From an uncultured Enterobacter sp. (GTDB taxonomy: Bacteria > Pseudomonadota > Gammaproteobacteria > Enterobacterales > Enterobacteriaceae), in NCBI GenBank assembly GCA_946477805.1, contig CAMKZP010000007.1:1-27176 (forward strand): DNA of 27,176 nt. The letters run 5' to 3'. The notes beneath the pieces were generated by a model that worked only from the letters and a program-made list of their open reading frames with translations, was not told the origin of the DNA and did no database searches. How positions within the stretch are numbered: the first letter of the stretch is position 1; each line of letters begins with the position of its first letter. The translations under genes and the position numbers were made by a program. Shown here piece by piece: positions 7,196-15,900 of the stretch.

Positions 7196-7710
7196 TGACG
7201 ACAGAACGGGATACGCGGGAAAGGGTTGTCTGCAGGGAGTGCGGCAAGGGTTTCATATTCCTGGCTCCCCACCTGCGCGTGGTTCACGGTATGACGGCGA
7301 ATGAGTATCGCGAGCGCTGGGGCATACCGAAACACGTGGCGCTTGCCAGTGCTGAATATTCACAAAACTGCCGGGACAGCGTTAACAGTCGTATCCGACG
7401 GGGAGAATTAGATCCCGCCGAGCAGGTCAGAATGATGGCTGAGGCATACGACAGGATTAACGGTAAGGACCGCAGTTCACGTCTGCACCGCGAGGCAGCA
7501 TCAGAAACGGCGAGCAGATACCGGATATGGGAAACGTCGCCGGTGGTAAAAATCGTCAGCCCGGATATCAGGCGTGAGGCGCTGCGCAGAATGAAAGCCC
7601 GAAAAGAAACGGGCGAGACGGTGCGAAACATCGCTGAAGACCTGAATCTGTCCGTCAGCTGCCTGTATCGCTGGTTTGCCATGAGCAAGGTGAGTGCTGA
7701 TGGCGAATAA
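7195..7710 (+). CDS. MucR/Ros-like zinc-finger and HTH regulator
   Basis: A protein of 171 aa. Residues 13-31 form a C2H2-type finger (C13-x2-C16-x9-H26-x4-H31), followed by G-M-T-A-N-E-Y-R-E-R-W-G-I-P, which resembles the segment after the finger in the bacterial Ros/MucR family of DNA-binding regulators. The C-terminus has a separate recognition-helix-like segment (E-T-V-R-N-I-A-E-D-L-N-L-S-V-S-C-L-Y-R-W), typical of a homeodomain-like resolvase/transposase HTH. The protein therefore probably has two DNA-binding modules. ATG 7195 is preceded by AGGGAGGTGG; a GTG one codon earlier is possible. It is coupled to the upstream gene and may regulate the leading-region operon or transfer genes. 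The target is unknown. Confidence 0.75.
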   Translation: MTTERDTRERVVCRECGKGFIFLAPHLRVVHGMTANEYRERWGIPKHVALASAEYSQNCRDSVNSRIRRGELDPAEQVRMMAEAYDRINGKDRSSRLHREAASETASRYRIWETSPVVKIVSPDIRREALRRMKARKETGETVRNIAEDLNLSVSCLYRWFAMSKVSADGE

Positions 7711-7795
7711 CAATACTGGTACAATCTGCTGGCCTGGCAGGATCAGAAAGTATGGCCTGTCCGGCCGCAGAGGAAAAAACTCACAGGGACTGGGT

Positions 7796-8512
7796 ATGAA
7801 AAAAAGAAGCGTCATCTTCCTGTTACCGCTAATTGCCGGACTTCTCACGGGGTGCGATAACAAAATGGAAATTATGCAGTTTGAGAAAGCACGTCAGGCC
7901 GCGCTGAATGCTGACGATCCGTTTCAGGCACTGGACGCATTTAATCGGCAGGCCGGTGAGTATGGTCTGAACTGCGACACGTTTGGTAACCTTCTCTTCG
8001 GGACCTCCGAAAAGCGGCTAGCAGCCTGCAATACACGTGATCGTGCTATACGCGAGATCGTACTGAGAGCCATAGAAAAAGGGTCGGTGCCTGCCCTGGT
8101 GTTTCTGTTTGAACCTCACAAAAAGTCGCCAGAGGTTTACCCTGAAAATCTGGGCAGTGATGAGGCCACGAAACTGGCAGAGAAACTTGTTGAGATGGCA
8201 GAGAAATCCCCGGCAGACAGTAAAGATACGGCACTACTGATGCGTGCCGGAGTTGTACTGCAAAGCGGTTACTACGTCCACCAGGATCCCAGGAGAGCTG
8301 CAGACCTCTATGTCAGGGCCTGGCTGGCGGGTAACAAATACGCGGCGAATAAGCTGGCTGAACTATACCGTTTCCTGAAGGACTTTCGACGGGCCTATTT
8401 CTGGGAGATTAGGAGCAGAAATCTGAAGAATGACAGCCGGAGCTATCTCTCGGGCCAGGAAATCAGCGACATTCAGAGGCTGGTAGCCGATGACTCGCGT
8501 GGCAACATCTGA
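7796..8512 (+). CDS. Sel1-repeat-type lipoprotein, 238 aa
   Basis: The N-terminus is a clear lipoprotein signal: two lysines and an arginine, a hydrophobic core (V-I-F-L-L-P-L-I-A-G) and the lipobox L-L-T-G-C with Cys about residue 18. The mature part is helical. Near the C-terminus there is a Sel1/TPR-like repeat (G-Y-Y-V-H-Q-D-P-R-R-A-A-D-L-Y-V-R-A-W-L, then N-K-Y-A-A-N-K-L-A-E-L-Y). I chose ATG 7796 because it starts the signal peptide and has AGGGA just upstream. The frame extends to 7694, but that would bury the signal peptide. The +2 residue is Asp (C-D-N), an inner-membrane retention signal in E. coli. A role in envelope protection, exclusion or stress is possible, but I do not recognise the specific family. 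Confidence 0.75.
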   Translation: MKKRSVIFLLPLIAGLLTGCDNKMEIMQFEKARQAALNADDPFQALDAFNRQAGEYGLNCDTFGNLLFGTSEKRLAACNTRDRAIREIVLRAIEKGSVPALVFLFEPHKKSPEVYPENLGSDEATKLAEKLVEMAEKSPADSKDTALLMRAGVVLQSGYYVHQDPRRAADLYVRAWLAGNKYAANKLAELYRFLKDFRRAYFWEIRSRNLKNDSRSYLSGQEISDIQRLVADDSRGNI

Positions 8513-8545
8513 TAGGGGCTGAACAACGGGATATCAGTATGAAAG

Positions 8546-8578
8546 AAAAGGGCTTCGGCTTCGCTGATGCCCTTTTTT
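8546..8578 (+). terminator. Terminator closing the leading-region operon
   Basis: AAAAGGGC and GCCCTTTT pair around a 15-base loop that can itself form a small TTCG-capped hairpin. The right arm runs into six T residues. It lies 34 bases after the lipoprotein gene. Confidence 0.75.
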
Positions 8579-8727
8579 GTTCAGTCTGGCTGTATCCCGG
8601 AATACCACCTGGCAAACCACACTCAGGGTAGGCAGAGCAGTAACGACTCCCTGAGTTCACAGTTGAACTCACAGCCAATAGCGGACGTTGTTAAGCTCAT
8701 GCAGTATGGATTAACGAAGAATATACA

Positions 8728-8913
8728 TTATATTTTGTCCTGCTTGAGTCGGGATGAAAGCTCCTGATGGCTATCTTTTCGCACGCTGTAACGATCTGCA
8801 AGGTAGCCGGTTTGTTCCTCAAGCTGCATTGTGATTTTAAAAAGCTCCTCGGCTACATCGACGGAACTAAATATTTCTCGACTATTCTCTAAGGCAACTT
8901 GTGGCCTATACAA
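8728..8913 (-). CDS. Possible small ORF or fragment downstream of the H-NS gene
   Basis: A 61-codon minus-strand frame with a TTG start and no clear ribosome site. It begins immediately beyond the hairpin that follows the H-NS-like gene. Residues ~18-45 (V-D-V-A-E-E-L-F-K-I-T-M-Q-L-E-E-Q-T-G-Y-L) look like a genuine amphipathic helix, so this may be the remnant of a longer protein whose 5' end was lost. Family unknown. It may be only a chance ORF. Confidence 0.25.
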   Translation of the reverse strand: MYRPQVALENSREIFSSVDVAEELFKITMQLEEQTGYLADRYSVRKDSHQELSSRLKQDKI

Positions 8914-8915
8914 AT

Positions 8916-8940
8916 AGAGCCGGGTATAATCCGGCTCTTT
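8916..8940. terminator. Terminator hairpin at the 3' end of the H-NS-like gene
   Basis: GAGCCGG pairs with CCGGCTC around GTATAAT, directly after the stop codon of the minus-strand H-NS gene. The T-run (TTTTT) is on the + strand side and the minus strand has only a short TATTTG, so it is stronger for + strand traffic but may work in both directions. Confidence 0.7.
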
Positions 8941-9342
8941 TTAGCTGATTTCAAAATCTTTTAATTCCCCACCTTCAGCAATCAGATTTGAGATCCGCTT
9001 CGGCATTCTCCCCTGACCTGACCATGTTTTTGACTCTCCAGTTTCGTCAGTATATCGATACTTCGCGGGGGGGGACCTCTTCCTTTTAACCTTACCCAGA
9101 GAGCCAATAGCAGCCTTAAGTTCGGCTGGGTCGATACCCTCATCAAGCATCATCTGGCGAAGTGTTTCCAGTTTATCACGGCGCTGACTTTCATTTGCAA
9201 GACGTGATGTCTCTTCTTCACGTCGTTCTATAAGAATGATTTTAAATTTTTCCAGAACATCTTCCAGTGCGTTTAATGACATTTCACGAGTATGGGAACG
9301 TAATGTACGAATATTTTTTAACAGTGTGAGAGCATCTGACAT
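8941..9342 (-). CDS. H-NS-family nucleoid protein (plasmid paralogue), 133 aa
   Basis: The length matches H-NS/StpA (134-137 aa). H-NS binds AT-rich DNA, oligomerises and silences transcription; plasmid copies reduce the fitness cost of the plasmid. The N-terminal coiled-coil oligomerisation domain is clear (L-x-x-L-K-N-I-R-T-L-R at 7-15; L-E-D-V-L-E-K-F at 26-33; E-R-R-E-E-E at 39-44). The C-terminal DNA-binding domain has K-Y-R-Y-T-D-E-T-G-E-S-K-T-W-S-G-Q-G-R-M-P, keeping the Q-G-R hook (110-112) with T-W-S-G in place of the usual T-W-T-G. The linker is basic and is encoded across a run of eight C residues (G on the + strand, 9067-9074). The gene sits among AT-rich cargo, its expected target. 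The upstream region is long and AT-rich, consistent with self-silencing. Confidence 0.92.
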   Translation of the reverse strand: MSDALTLLKNIRTLRSHTREMSLNALEDVLEKFKIILIERREEETSRLANESQRRDKLETLRQMMLDEGIDPAELKAAIGSLGKVKRKRSPPAKYRYTDETGESKTWSGQGRMPKRISNLIAEGGELKDFEIS

Positions 9343-9798
9343 AAAGAGACCTTTTAAAATTTTTTTCGTTGTTCAGAAAAGACCAATGTCGACGGTTTAT
9401 CATCAACCATTTTTGCCTTGCTGATCATTTTAATCCAAATGGTACATGTTTTTATTAACAAGGGTTAGACTACTTAGATAAATCTCTTGTCGCAACACAA
9501 ATTTAAGAAGAATATGCAAGATCTAATTCCAAATCCCACTACACGCTCATGTATTTCTATAGGTACTTAAAACTATAATGCCATGATTTACCCGGAGAGC
9601 TTTCGGATATCCTCATAAATTTTTGCTTGAGTCATACCTGATGAACTTTAAATCAAAAGAGTTATTAAATTAGTTAGCGCTACCGCTTAGGAAGAACCCT
9701 CACAAAAAGCTAGGATGCATGTAGGAGAGAGTTATCTGTATTTTGTCAGCTGATAGAAAATGTTTTCTCTTTCAGGAAAAGCTCTAAAGCTTGAATGT
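9343..9798. other. AT-rich intergenic region upstream of the H-NS-like gene
   Basis: About 450 bases with stops in all frames and no recognisable RNA or repeat. It includes the promoter region of the minus-strand H-NS-like gene. Its AT-richness makes it a likely H-NS binding and nucleation region. A very short frame near 9585-9632 on the minus strand is too short to support as a gene. Confidence 0.4.
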
Positions 9799-9823
9799 AA
9801 AAAAAAGCCTGCTGTTAGCAGGC
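9799..9823 (-). terminator. Intrinsic terminator, minus strand
   Basis: Read on the minus strand, GCCTGC pairs with GCAGGC around a 5-base loop and is followed by eight T residues. It lies about 90 bases beyond the stop of the 75-aa minus-strand gene and terminates that transcript. Confidence 0.8.
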
Positions 9824-9910
9824 CATAAATTTTTTGACTCATTTTTTGTTTTTTCTGATAAATAGGGTGAGTATGCAGTTAAACGTGAAGCATAGAGTAT
9901 AACAAAAATG

Positions 9911-10138
9911 CTATAAATATTTCCTGGCCGCATCAAGTATCTCCTGTGACGTCAACTCCCTGTCAGAAGCTACGTAAACACTACCATGATCGCCAGTTAA
10001 GGAAGGAAAGCCAGCAGACATAATCCGAAGAGATGTTTCTTCACCGTTTGGATATTCCTGCCTGATAGAAGATATACCTTCCAGAACAGTCATGACTTTA
10101 CAGGATTCAGCATTAAAGAAAACAAGGACTTTTATCAT
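9911..10138 (-). CDS. Hypothetical protein, 75 aa
   Basis: A small minus-strand gene with AAGG about 9 bases before its ATG and its own downstream terminator, which supports it being real. The protein is compact with alternating strands and helices (M-I-K-V-L-V-F-F-N, S-C-K-V-M-T-V-L-E, G-S-V-Y-V-A-S-D) and a C-terminal helix (T-S-Q-E-I-L-D-A-A-R-K-Y-L). I do not recognise a family. It lies between the H-NS and cold-shock genes and may belong to the same AT-rich accessory block. Confidence 0.6.
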   Translation of the reverse strand: MIKVLVFFNAESCKVMTVLEGISSIRQEYPNGEETSLRIMSAGFPSLTGDHGSVYVASDRELTSQEILDAARKYL

Positions 10139-10439
10139 AGCTCATTACCTTGTTCCCTCGTGAATATTAACTGGTAGATGTGATTAAGGTAGAAGCAAAG
10201 ATGTGATGCTTTCGGAGGCAGCCTCGCCTCTTACGCACTTTATTATTTGATAAGCAGTTAGCTTCTGCTTTCAGACTTTCATGCAGCAGTCCTGCACTTC
10301 ATCACATCGGTCAGCACGCTCATAATTGCGAAAAAATATGCTCACCTGATATTAAGAATAAACGAATTTCATCTGATTTAAATTATGGATCTGTCTACTC
10401 AGGAATAATCCTTCATCGTTATTGCAGATCCACAATAAT
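10139..10439. other. Gap between the 75-aa gene and the cold-shock gene
   Basis: About 300 AT-rich bases with no supported gene. TGGATCTG (10386-10393) and CAGATCCA (10425-10432) form inverted repeats about 30 bases apart just beyond the csp stop. They could make a weak 3' hairpin for the minus-strand csp transcript, but no T-run follows. Confidence 0.35.
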
Positions 10440-10658
10440 TTATTTATCGCAAAGTATTACGTTTGCTGCAGCAGGACCTTTGTCACCGCTGTGAATAGCG
10501 AATTCAACTTTCTGCCCTTCAAATAAAGTTTTAAAGTTGTCGCCATTAAGCGCAGAAAAATGGACAAAGATATCTTTGCTGCCATCAAGAGGAGATATGA
10601 AGCCAAAACCTTTATCTTCGTTAAACCATTTCACCAGACCTTTAATTCTTGATGTCAT
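10440..10658 (-). CDS. CspA-family cold-shock protein, 72 aa
   Basis: A canonical single cold-shock domain protein that binds single-stranded RNA/DNA and melts RNA structure, acting as RNA chaperone or antiterminator. The surface motifs are complete: K-W-F-N (10-13), RNP1 K-G-F-G-F-I (16-21) and RNP2 D-I-F-V-H-F (29-34), then the conserved G-Q-K-V-E-F and G-P-A-A-A-N-V. GGGAG lies 7 bases before the ATG. The leader shows no obvious copy of the E. coli cspA cold box. A TAAACGTAT direct repeat sits in its promoter region (10692-10714). It diverges from a second, degenerate cold-shock-domain gene. Confidence 0.93.
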   Translation of the reverse strand: MTSRIKGLVKWFNEDKGFGFISPLDGSKDIFVHFSALNGDNFKTLFEGQKVEFAIHSGDKGPAAANVILCDK

Positions 10659-10691
10659 ACTGACTCCCGTTATACATGATTGTATTGATAG

Positions 10692-10714
10692 TAAACGTAT
10701 AATATTAAACGTAT
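10692..10714. promoter_or_regulatory. Direct repeat in the csp promoter region
   Basis: TAAACGTAT occurs twice with starts 14 bases apart (10692-10700 and 10706-10714). On the minus strand this AT-rich segment contains TATTAT/TATACG-like -10 candidates, with TTGAGT about 14-15 bases upstream, so it probably overlaps the promoter of the minus-strand csp gene. Operator function is inferred. Confidence 0.35.
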
Positions 10715-10937
10715 GGACTCAAAAGGAGGTGATATCAACGATAGCGCCTGGTAATGAGGACTGCCCGGAAATCTTTAACGTTCGTTAGTACAGCGAACTG
10801 ATGTGATTCATTAATGCACAGGGAATCAATATAAGCAAATTATATTTTAGCCGTCCAGAGGTCCTGTAGGGAAAATAAAAGTGCCTGAGTTCTATTTTCA
10901 ATGTATAGTCTAAGCGTATTTTCAATAAGGAATTGAC

Positions 10938-11150
10938 TTGTCCCATAAAATGACAGGAATTGTCAAAAGTTTTGACATTCTCAGCGGTAAAGGCCTCATC
11001 ATTCCATCTGATGGCCGAAAAGACGTTCTGCTTCACATTTCAGCCGTTAACTCCCGCGAATCAGAATTACTCATCCCTGGAAGCCGCATAGAATTTTGCC
11101 GGGTAAACGGTCTCAGGGGGCCTGTGGCTGCGAACATTTATCTTTCGTGA
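10938..11150 (+). CDS. Divergent cold-shock-domain protein, 70 aa
   Basis: The cold-shock fold is recognisable: G-I-V-K-x-F at 7-12, S-D-G-R-K-D-V at 24-30, H-I-S-A at 33-36, and R-V-N-G-L-R-G-P-V-A-A-N at the end. The nucleic-acid-binding aromatics are largely lost: W11 is Ser, RNP1 reads S-G-K-G-L-I-I, and RNP2 reads D-V-L-L-H-I. The likely start is TTG 10938, because AAGGAA lies 5 bases upstream; ATG 10950 is an alternative but poorly spaced. The role may be regulatory or partner-binding rather than RNA melting. The stop codon abuts the right end of the tnpB element. A diverged csp beside a canonical one suggests old duplication and specialisation. Confidence 0.8.
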   Translation: MSHKMTGIVKSFDILSGKGLIIPSDGRKDVLLHISAVNSRESELLIPGSRIEFCRVNGLRGPVAANIYLS

Positions 11151-11155
11151 CTGCT

Positions 11156-11174
11156 CTCTGCCCTGTCAGGCGAG
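11156..11174 (-). repeat. Right-end hairpin of the IS200/IS605-type element
   Basis: On the minus strand, CTCGCCT pairs with GGGCAGAG around GACA, with one bulged A, overlapping the end of tnpB. IS200/IS605 elements have subterminal hairpins rather than inverted repeats. In TnpB systems this end also forms the omega-RNA scaffold, with the guide taken from the flanking DNA just beyond. Here that flank is the 3' end of the divergent csp gene. Confidence 0.5.
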
Positions 11175-12355
11175 GCTTCCCACTTCTTGGGCCGCAACCG
11201 TCTGTTTGACGGATTTACGCTGGCCTCCATGGGTAGAAACGACGAGTCCCGCCGCCTGTAATTCCAGTATGCCCTTGCGTTCGATGTTGATCGCCGCGTT
11301 GATATCGCGATCATGTTCAGTTCCGCACTCGGGGCATTGCCAGATGCGTTTATTTAACGGCATCGCCGGCATTTTGTGACCACAACAGTGACAGGTTTTC
11401 GAGCTGGCGAACCATTGTTCCAGTTTAACCAGATTTACGCCTTTCTCTGCGGCCTTGTATTCCAGTTTTGTGATAAAACCAGACCATCCGGCATAGCCTA
11501 TTGCACGAGCCAGATGGTGGTTTTTCATCATATACGCCGCTTTCAGCGTCTCGACAATTACCGCCTGGTTTCTGTCAACAATTGCGCGAGATAATTTATG
11601 CTGGAAATCGGCACGGGCGCTGGCTACCGGTTCGTGAACAGCCGCAAGTTGCATTCGTGCCCTACGTCTGTTAGCGCTACCCTTTTTCTTACGGGAAAGG
11701 GCTTTCTGTTTCCGACGCAGATTGTGGCTTGAATTGATAAGATGGCGGGGATTGGCAATTTTATTGCCATCCAATTTGACAGCAAAATGCGCCAGCCCCA
11801 TATCCACTCCTGTAACATTTGATATCAGTGCTGGCTTCGCTGGCGCTTCCATTCCGTCGTCACAGAGTAATGATGCGTTGTATTTCCCGGTTGCGCTGCG
11901 GCTCAATGTAATACTTCTCAGCGTACCCTTAATTCACGATGTAAACGCGCTTCAATCGGTGACATTTTCGGGATTTTTATCTCACTATCAAGGACTTTGA
12001 TGCCAACACAATGATAGCTCGATTGTCTGCCATGTTTGCGTTTGAACGCAGGGAAACGTGATTTCAGTTTCGGATTAAAAAAGCTGGAGAATGCCACATC
12101 GAGGTTAATTACCGCCTGTTGCAAAGCTATCAAGTCAAAGGCTTTAAGCCATGCGTATTTACGGAATTTTTTTGCTACCGCAAGCAATGGTTTAAGGTCT
12201 TTACGAGGGTTTAAACTCACTCCGTGACGCTGGCAGGCGTGTTTCTTAATATGCAGAGCTTTGTTGTACGCAAAGCGAACCGCCCCAAACTGGGCACTGA
12301 GATACTCAGCCTGTTCAGATGTCGGATAAATGCGTACTTTTGTGGCTCTTAACAT
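11166..12355 (-). pseudogene. tnpB: IS200/IS605-family TnpB, split by a one-base deletion
   Basis: TnpB is the RNA-guided endonuclease of IS200/IS605 elements, ancestral to Cas12. The first part (11918-12355) encodes 145 aa with the family N-terminus (R-A-T-K-V-R-I-Y-P-T, then G-A-V-R-F-A-Y-N-K-A-L). It shifts frame after R-L-H-R-E-L-R and stops at 11918-11920. The second frame resumes with G-T-L-R-S-I-T-L-S-R-S-A-T-G-K-Y and runs to 11166. Inserting one base in the CCC run at 11926-11928 restores a ~396-aa protein. The RuvC residues look intact: G-V-D-M-G, the Glu of I-V-E-T-L, and the Asp of D-R-D-I-N-A-A. The zinc finger is also intact (C-H-C-C ... C-P-E-C). No tnpA is nearby, so the copy cannot move by itself. 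It lies between the csp gene and the first zinc-ribbon gene. Confidence 0.85.
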
Positions 12356-12643
12356 AATCAGTGCTCATTGATATAATCCTTTAATTTTATCAACTTATGG
12401 CCGAGGTCGTATTTCGCCTGCAGTACCGGAGGAGCAACGACAGAAATGCTCAGAGCCTACGTTCAGAATCAATAAACGCCTGATTGAATTTTAAAGCCCT
12501 GCGGGTTTTTCGCCTTTCCTCCCCGCCCGCATTGGGCGAGGGTTCTCGGCAGATCTTGCTGATTTTCAGTGTGTCAAAATAAATAGATTAAAACTTAACC
12601 ACATGTGGTACGGTGAAGCTCATTCATTGAAAGGTTAATGGTT
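12356..12643. other. Gap upstream of tnpB and of the first zinc-ribbon gene
   Basis: No gene is supported. It contains the presumed left end of the tnpB element (exact boundary not resolvable) and a GC-rich patch with short hairpins around 12501-12545. A perfect 12-base palindrome, ACCACATGTGGT (12598-12609), lies about 35 bases before the next start codon and is a good candidate operator for that gene. Confidence 0.4.
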
Positions 12644-12808
12644 ATGTCTGTTATCAATTACGCAATGAAATTCTTCAGCAGTGCGTCTACTGCCACTGCT
12701 GCCTGTCCTGTTTGTGGCTTAAAATCAGTACAATCGTTGTCAAAAATCCGGCTCAACCAAACTATGCTTTGCCCCGGATGTAAGGCTCTGTTTATCTCCC
12801 GACGCTAG
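12644..12808 (+). CDS. Small two-CxxC zinc-ribbon protein (YnfU-like), 54 aa
   Basis: A 54-aa protein with two zinc-binding knuckles, C21-P-V-C24 and C43-P-G-C46, exactly 18 residues apart, ending L-F-I-S-R-R. The arrangement and size resemble the YnfU-type small zinc-binding proteins of enterobacteria, which can also be found near csp genes; this assignment is by motif only. ATG 12644 has AAAGG 9 bases upstream; an in-frame ATG at 12638 is too close to the ribosome site. It lies just upstream of the glucan synthase gene in the same direction. A related protein with identical cysteine spacing follows that gene at 21953. Confidence 0.65.
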   Translation: MSVINYAMKFFSSASTATAACPVCGLKSVQSLSKIRLNQTMLCPGCKALFISRR

Positions 12809-12963
12809 CTCGACCAAAACCGCAGAACAGAGCTCATGTCCTATACTTATGTTAGATTCCGGCAGCTGTTAAATCCCTGATGCCTGACGCCCATCCTGAG
12901 AGAACGTTTCTGAACTGATTTCGCAACTGCTCCTGCGCGCTAACGTCGCATCAGAGCAATGCT

Positions 12964-15900
12964 ATGAAAATGATCCCCAGAGCGTGGTTTAACCGCTCCC
13001 GTATTCTGATGAATGCTGCCGAAAACATAACGTTTTCGGCGAACGATCCTGCCGGTGAAAGCTCGCCGCGGTCAGAACTCTTTTCGACCGTCCAGATGGA
13101 ACGCTACGGCCAGAAGCTGGCGCGGACTCATAAAGTATCACCGGATAGGCATCCTTATTATCTTCTGAAACGGCTTAGCGACAATGAGGCCGTCATTACC
13201 CAAAACTGCTATGAGCTTAACGCGGGTAAAAAGACCAGTATCATGCCCGCCGGTGAATGGCTGCTGGACAATTATTATCTGATTGAGGAACAAATCCGCA
13301 CTGTCCGCCAGCATCTGCCGAAAAGCTTTGGCAAAGGTCTTCCGTCGCTGGTATCACCGTTGAATTGCCCACGAATTTATCATATTGCATCAGAGGCCAT
13401 TGCTCACGGCGATGGCCGCTGGGATGCCGCCAGCCTGACCAGCTATCTCACTGCCTATCAACAGGTGACGCCGCTGACGCTGGGTGAAGTCTGGGCGTTA
13501 CCGGGAATGCTGCGCCTTGCGCTGATTGAAAATCTTCGTCGTATCAGTATGGAAGTGATAAAAGCGCAGCAGGACAGAAACCTTGCTGATACGTGGATAA
13601 CAAGGATTGTCGAATGCGCAGAGAGTGCGCCTGGTGATTTAATCATGGTGGTTGCCGATATGGCGCGCTCCCGACTTCCGTTAACCAGTGCGTTTGTCGC
13701 AGAGCTGGTGCGGCGCCTGCAGGGGCATGGCAACGCGCTGTCGTTACCTCTGACCTGGGTTGATCAGTGCCTTCGGGAACAGGGGATCACCACTGACGTT
13801 CTCATACATAGTTTCAATCAGCAGCTTGCCGCCAGCCAGCTGTCCGTCAGTAACAGCATCGCGGGCCTGCGTTTATTGAGTGAAACGGACTGGGCTGATT
13901 TCGCCGAAACGATAAGCGTTGTCGAACAGGCATTACGCAATGATCCTGCTGGCATCTATCCCCGGATGCACTTCAATACCCGGGATCATTACCGGCACGT
14001 AGTTGAGGTTCTGGCCAGAGACAGCGGTCTCAGCGAGCCTGAGGTTGCTGAGAAGGCGCTGGCGTTTTCAGAAGAAAAAGCGCCTGATACACCGGAACAT
14101 CATGTTGGTTATTATCTTGCGGGCGAAGGTCGACAGGCGCTGGATATTCATCTCCTGGCAGACGCCTCAAGGCTCATACGCTTGCGGCACAGTTTCAACA
14201 GAATAACCCTGCTGTCATGGCTTGGAAGCCTGGCGTTGCTGACAACCGCAGCGACCGCAGCAATATTGCACGAAACCGCCATACAGGGCGCAGACTGGCT
14301 ATTGATCGCGGTGATATTACCTCTGATTATCGCATTAACTCAATTAATGAGCGATTTGCTCAGTGATGCAACCACCCGTTTTCGCGTTCCTCGACCCTTG
14401 CCGGGGATGGATTTTTCAGCCGGTATTCCCGCTGACAGTGCCACCATGTTAGTCATTCCCTGCATGTTGACCAGCCACGAAAGTTTCAGCCAGCTCCTCA
14501 CCAGTCTTGAAGTCTGCTGGTTGGGGAATGAAAACGAAAATCTCAGGTTCGCGCTGCTCACTGATTTTGCTGATTCTGAAAATGAACCCTCGCCGGAAAG
14601 TCACGCGCTGCTCAGACAGGCTATCGCCGATACGCAGGCACTTAATCGCCGCTACCCCTCCGGCCGACCACGTTTTTATCTGTTACATCGCCAGCCTGAA
14701 TGGAACCCCTCGGAAGGAGCGTGGATGGGCTATGAACGCAAGCGGGGAAAACTGGCGTTACTGAACAGCTGGTTGCGTCATCCCGGAACGCAATTCGTCA
14801 GCGTTGCAGAGATGCCTGCCCACCTTTTACCGGGTCACATAAAATACGTCATTACCCTGGACAGCGATACGGTGCTCCCGCGCGATACGGCACACAAACT
14901 CGTCGCGACGATGGCGCATCCGCTGAATACGCCTGAGTATGATCCGGTACGCCAGAGGGTTGTCAAAGGATTCGGTATTTTACAGCCCGGTCTAGCGGAG
15001 GAGATACCACTCAACGGTCAGGGGCGTTACGCTGCCCTGCGCAGCAGCGTACCGGGCAATAATCCTTATACGATGATGTCTTCGGATATCTATCAGGATC
15101 TCTTTGGGGAAGGATCGTTCGTGGGCAAAGGGATTTACGATGTTGACATTTTTATGCAGGCCACTGCCAAAATCTGCCCGGAAAATCTGGTTCTCAGCCA
15201 TGACCTACTCGAAGGGTGCTATGCGCGCTCGGGTCTGCTGAGCGAGGTGTTACTGTACGAACAGTACCCTAATAATTATCTGTCGGATGTTGCACGACGT
15301 TCACGCTGGATCCGGGGTGACTGGCAACTGCTTAATTGGCTAAAACCACGCGTCAGAAAAGCCGATGGAACCCGGGTCAGGAATCCGCTGACCGCGCTTT
15401 CTTACTGGAAATTAATCGATAATCTACGTCGCAGTCTGGTCGCCCCCTCCTTACTGGTATTGCTGTTCTTCACTCTGCTTTGGGTACCCAATCCGGTTTA
15501 CTGGCTGGGCATACTGTTGCTGATATGGCTGTTGCCAGCCATCCTCTGCATTAGCCACGACCTTCTGCATAAACGTCTGCGTCGCCGCGTGAAGCCGCAT
15601 CTGTTACTGGTGGGGGCGGGCGCGCTAAAGCGTCTGTCAGGTATCAGCCTTAATTTTGCGATACTGCCGCACGAAGCCGGATATTCGCTGAAAGCGATCG
15701 CCGTGACGCTATGGCGACTGCGGATAAGCAGGCGTCACCTCAGCCAGTGGGTCAGCCACAGCCAGGACAGCAGTCAGGCCAGACCCACTGTTGCACGTTT
15801 TTATCAGGCGATGTGGCTGAACGTTGCCGGTGGCGTGGCGCTGACAATACTGACCGGACAATTTGCCCCACAGCTGCTGGGGATTGCGTTACCGATCGGT

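Noticed and set aside
12497..12545. Terminator or CRISPR-like repeats in the GC-rich patch
   Set aside because: Only short 3-5 bp hairpins are present, with no regular repeat-spacer pattern. No CRISPR array is seen anywhere in the window.
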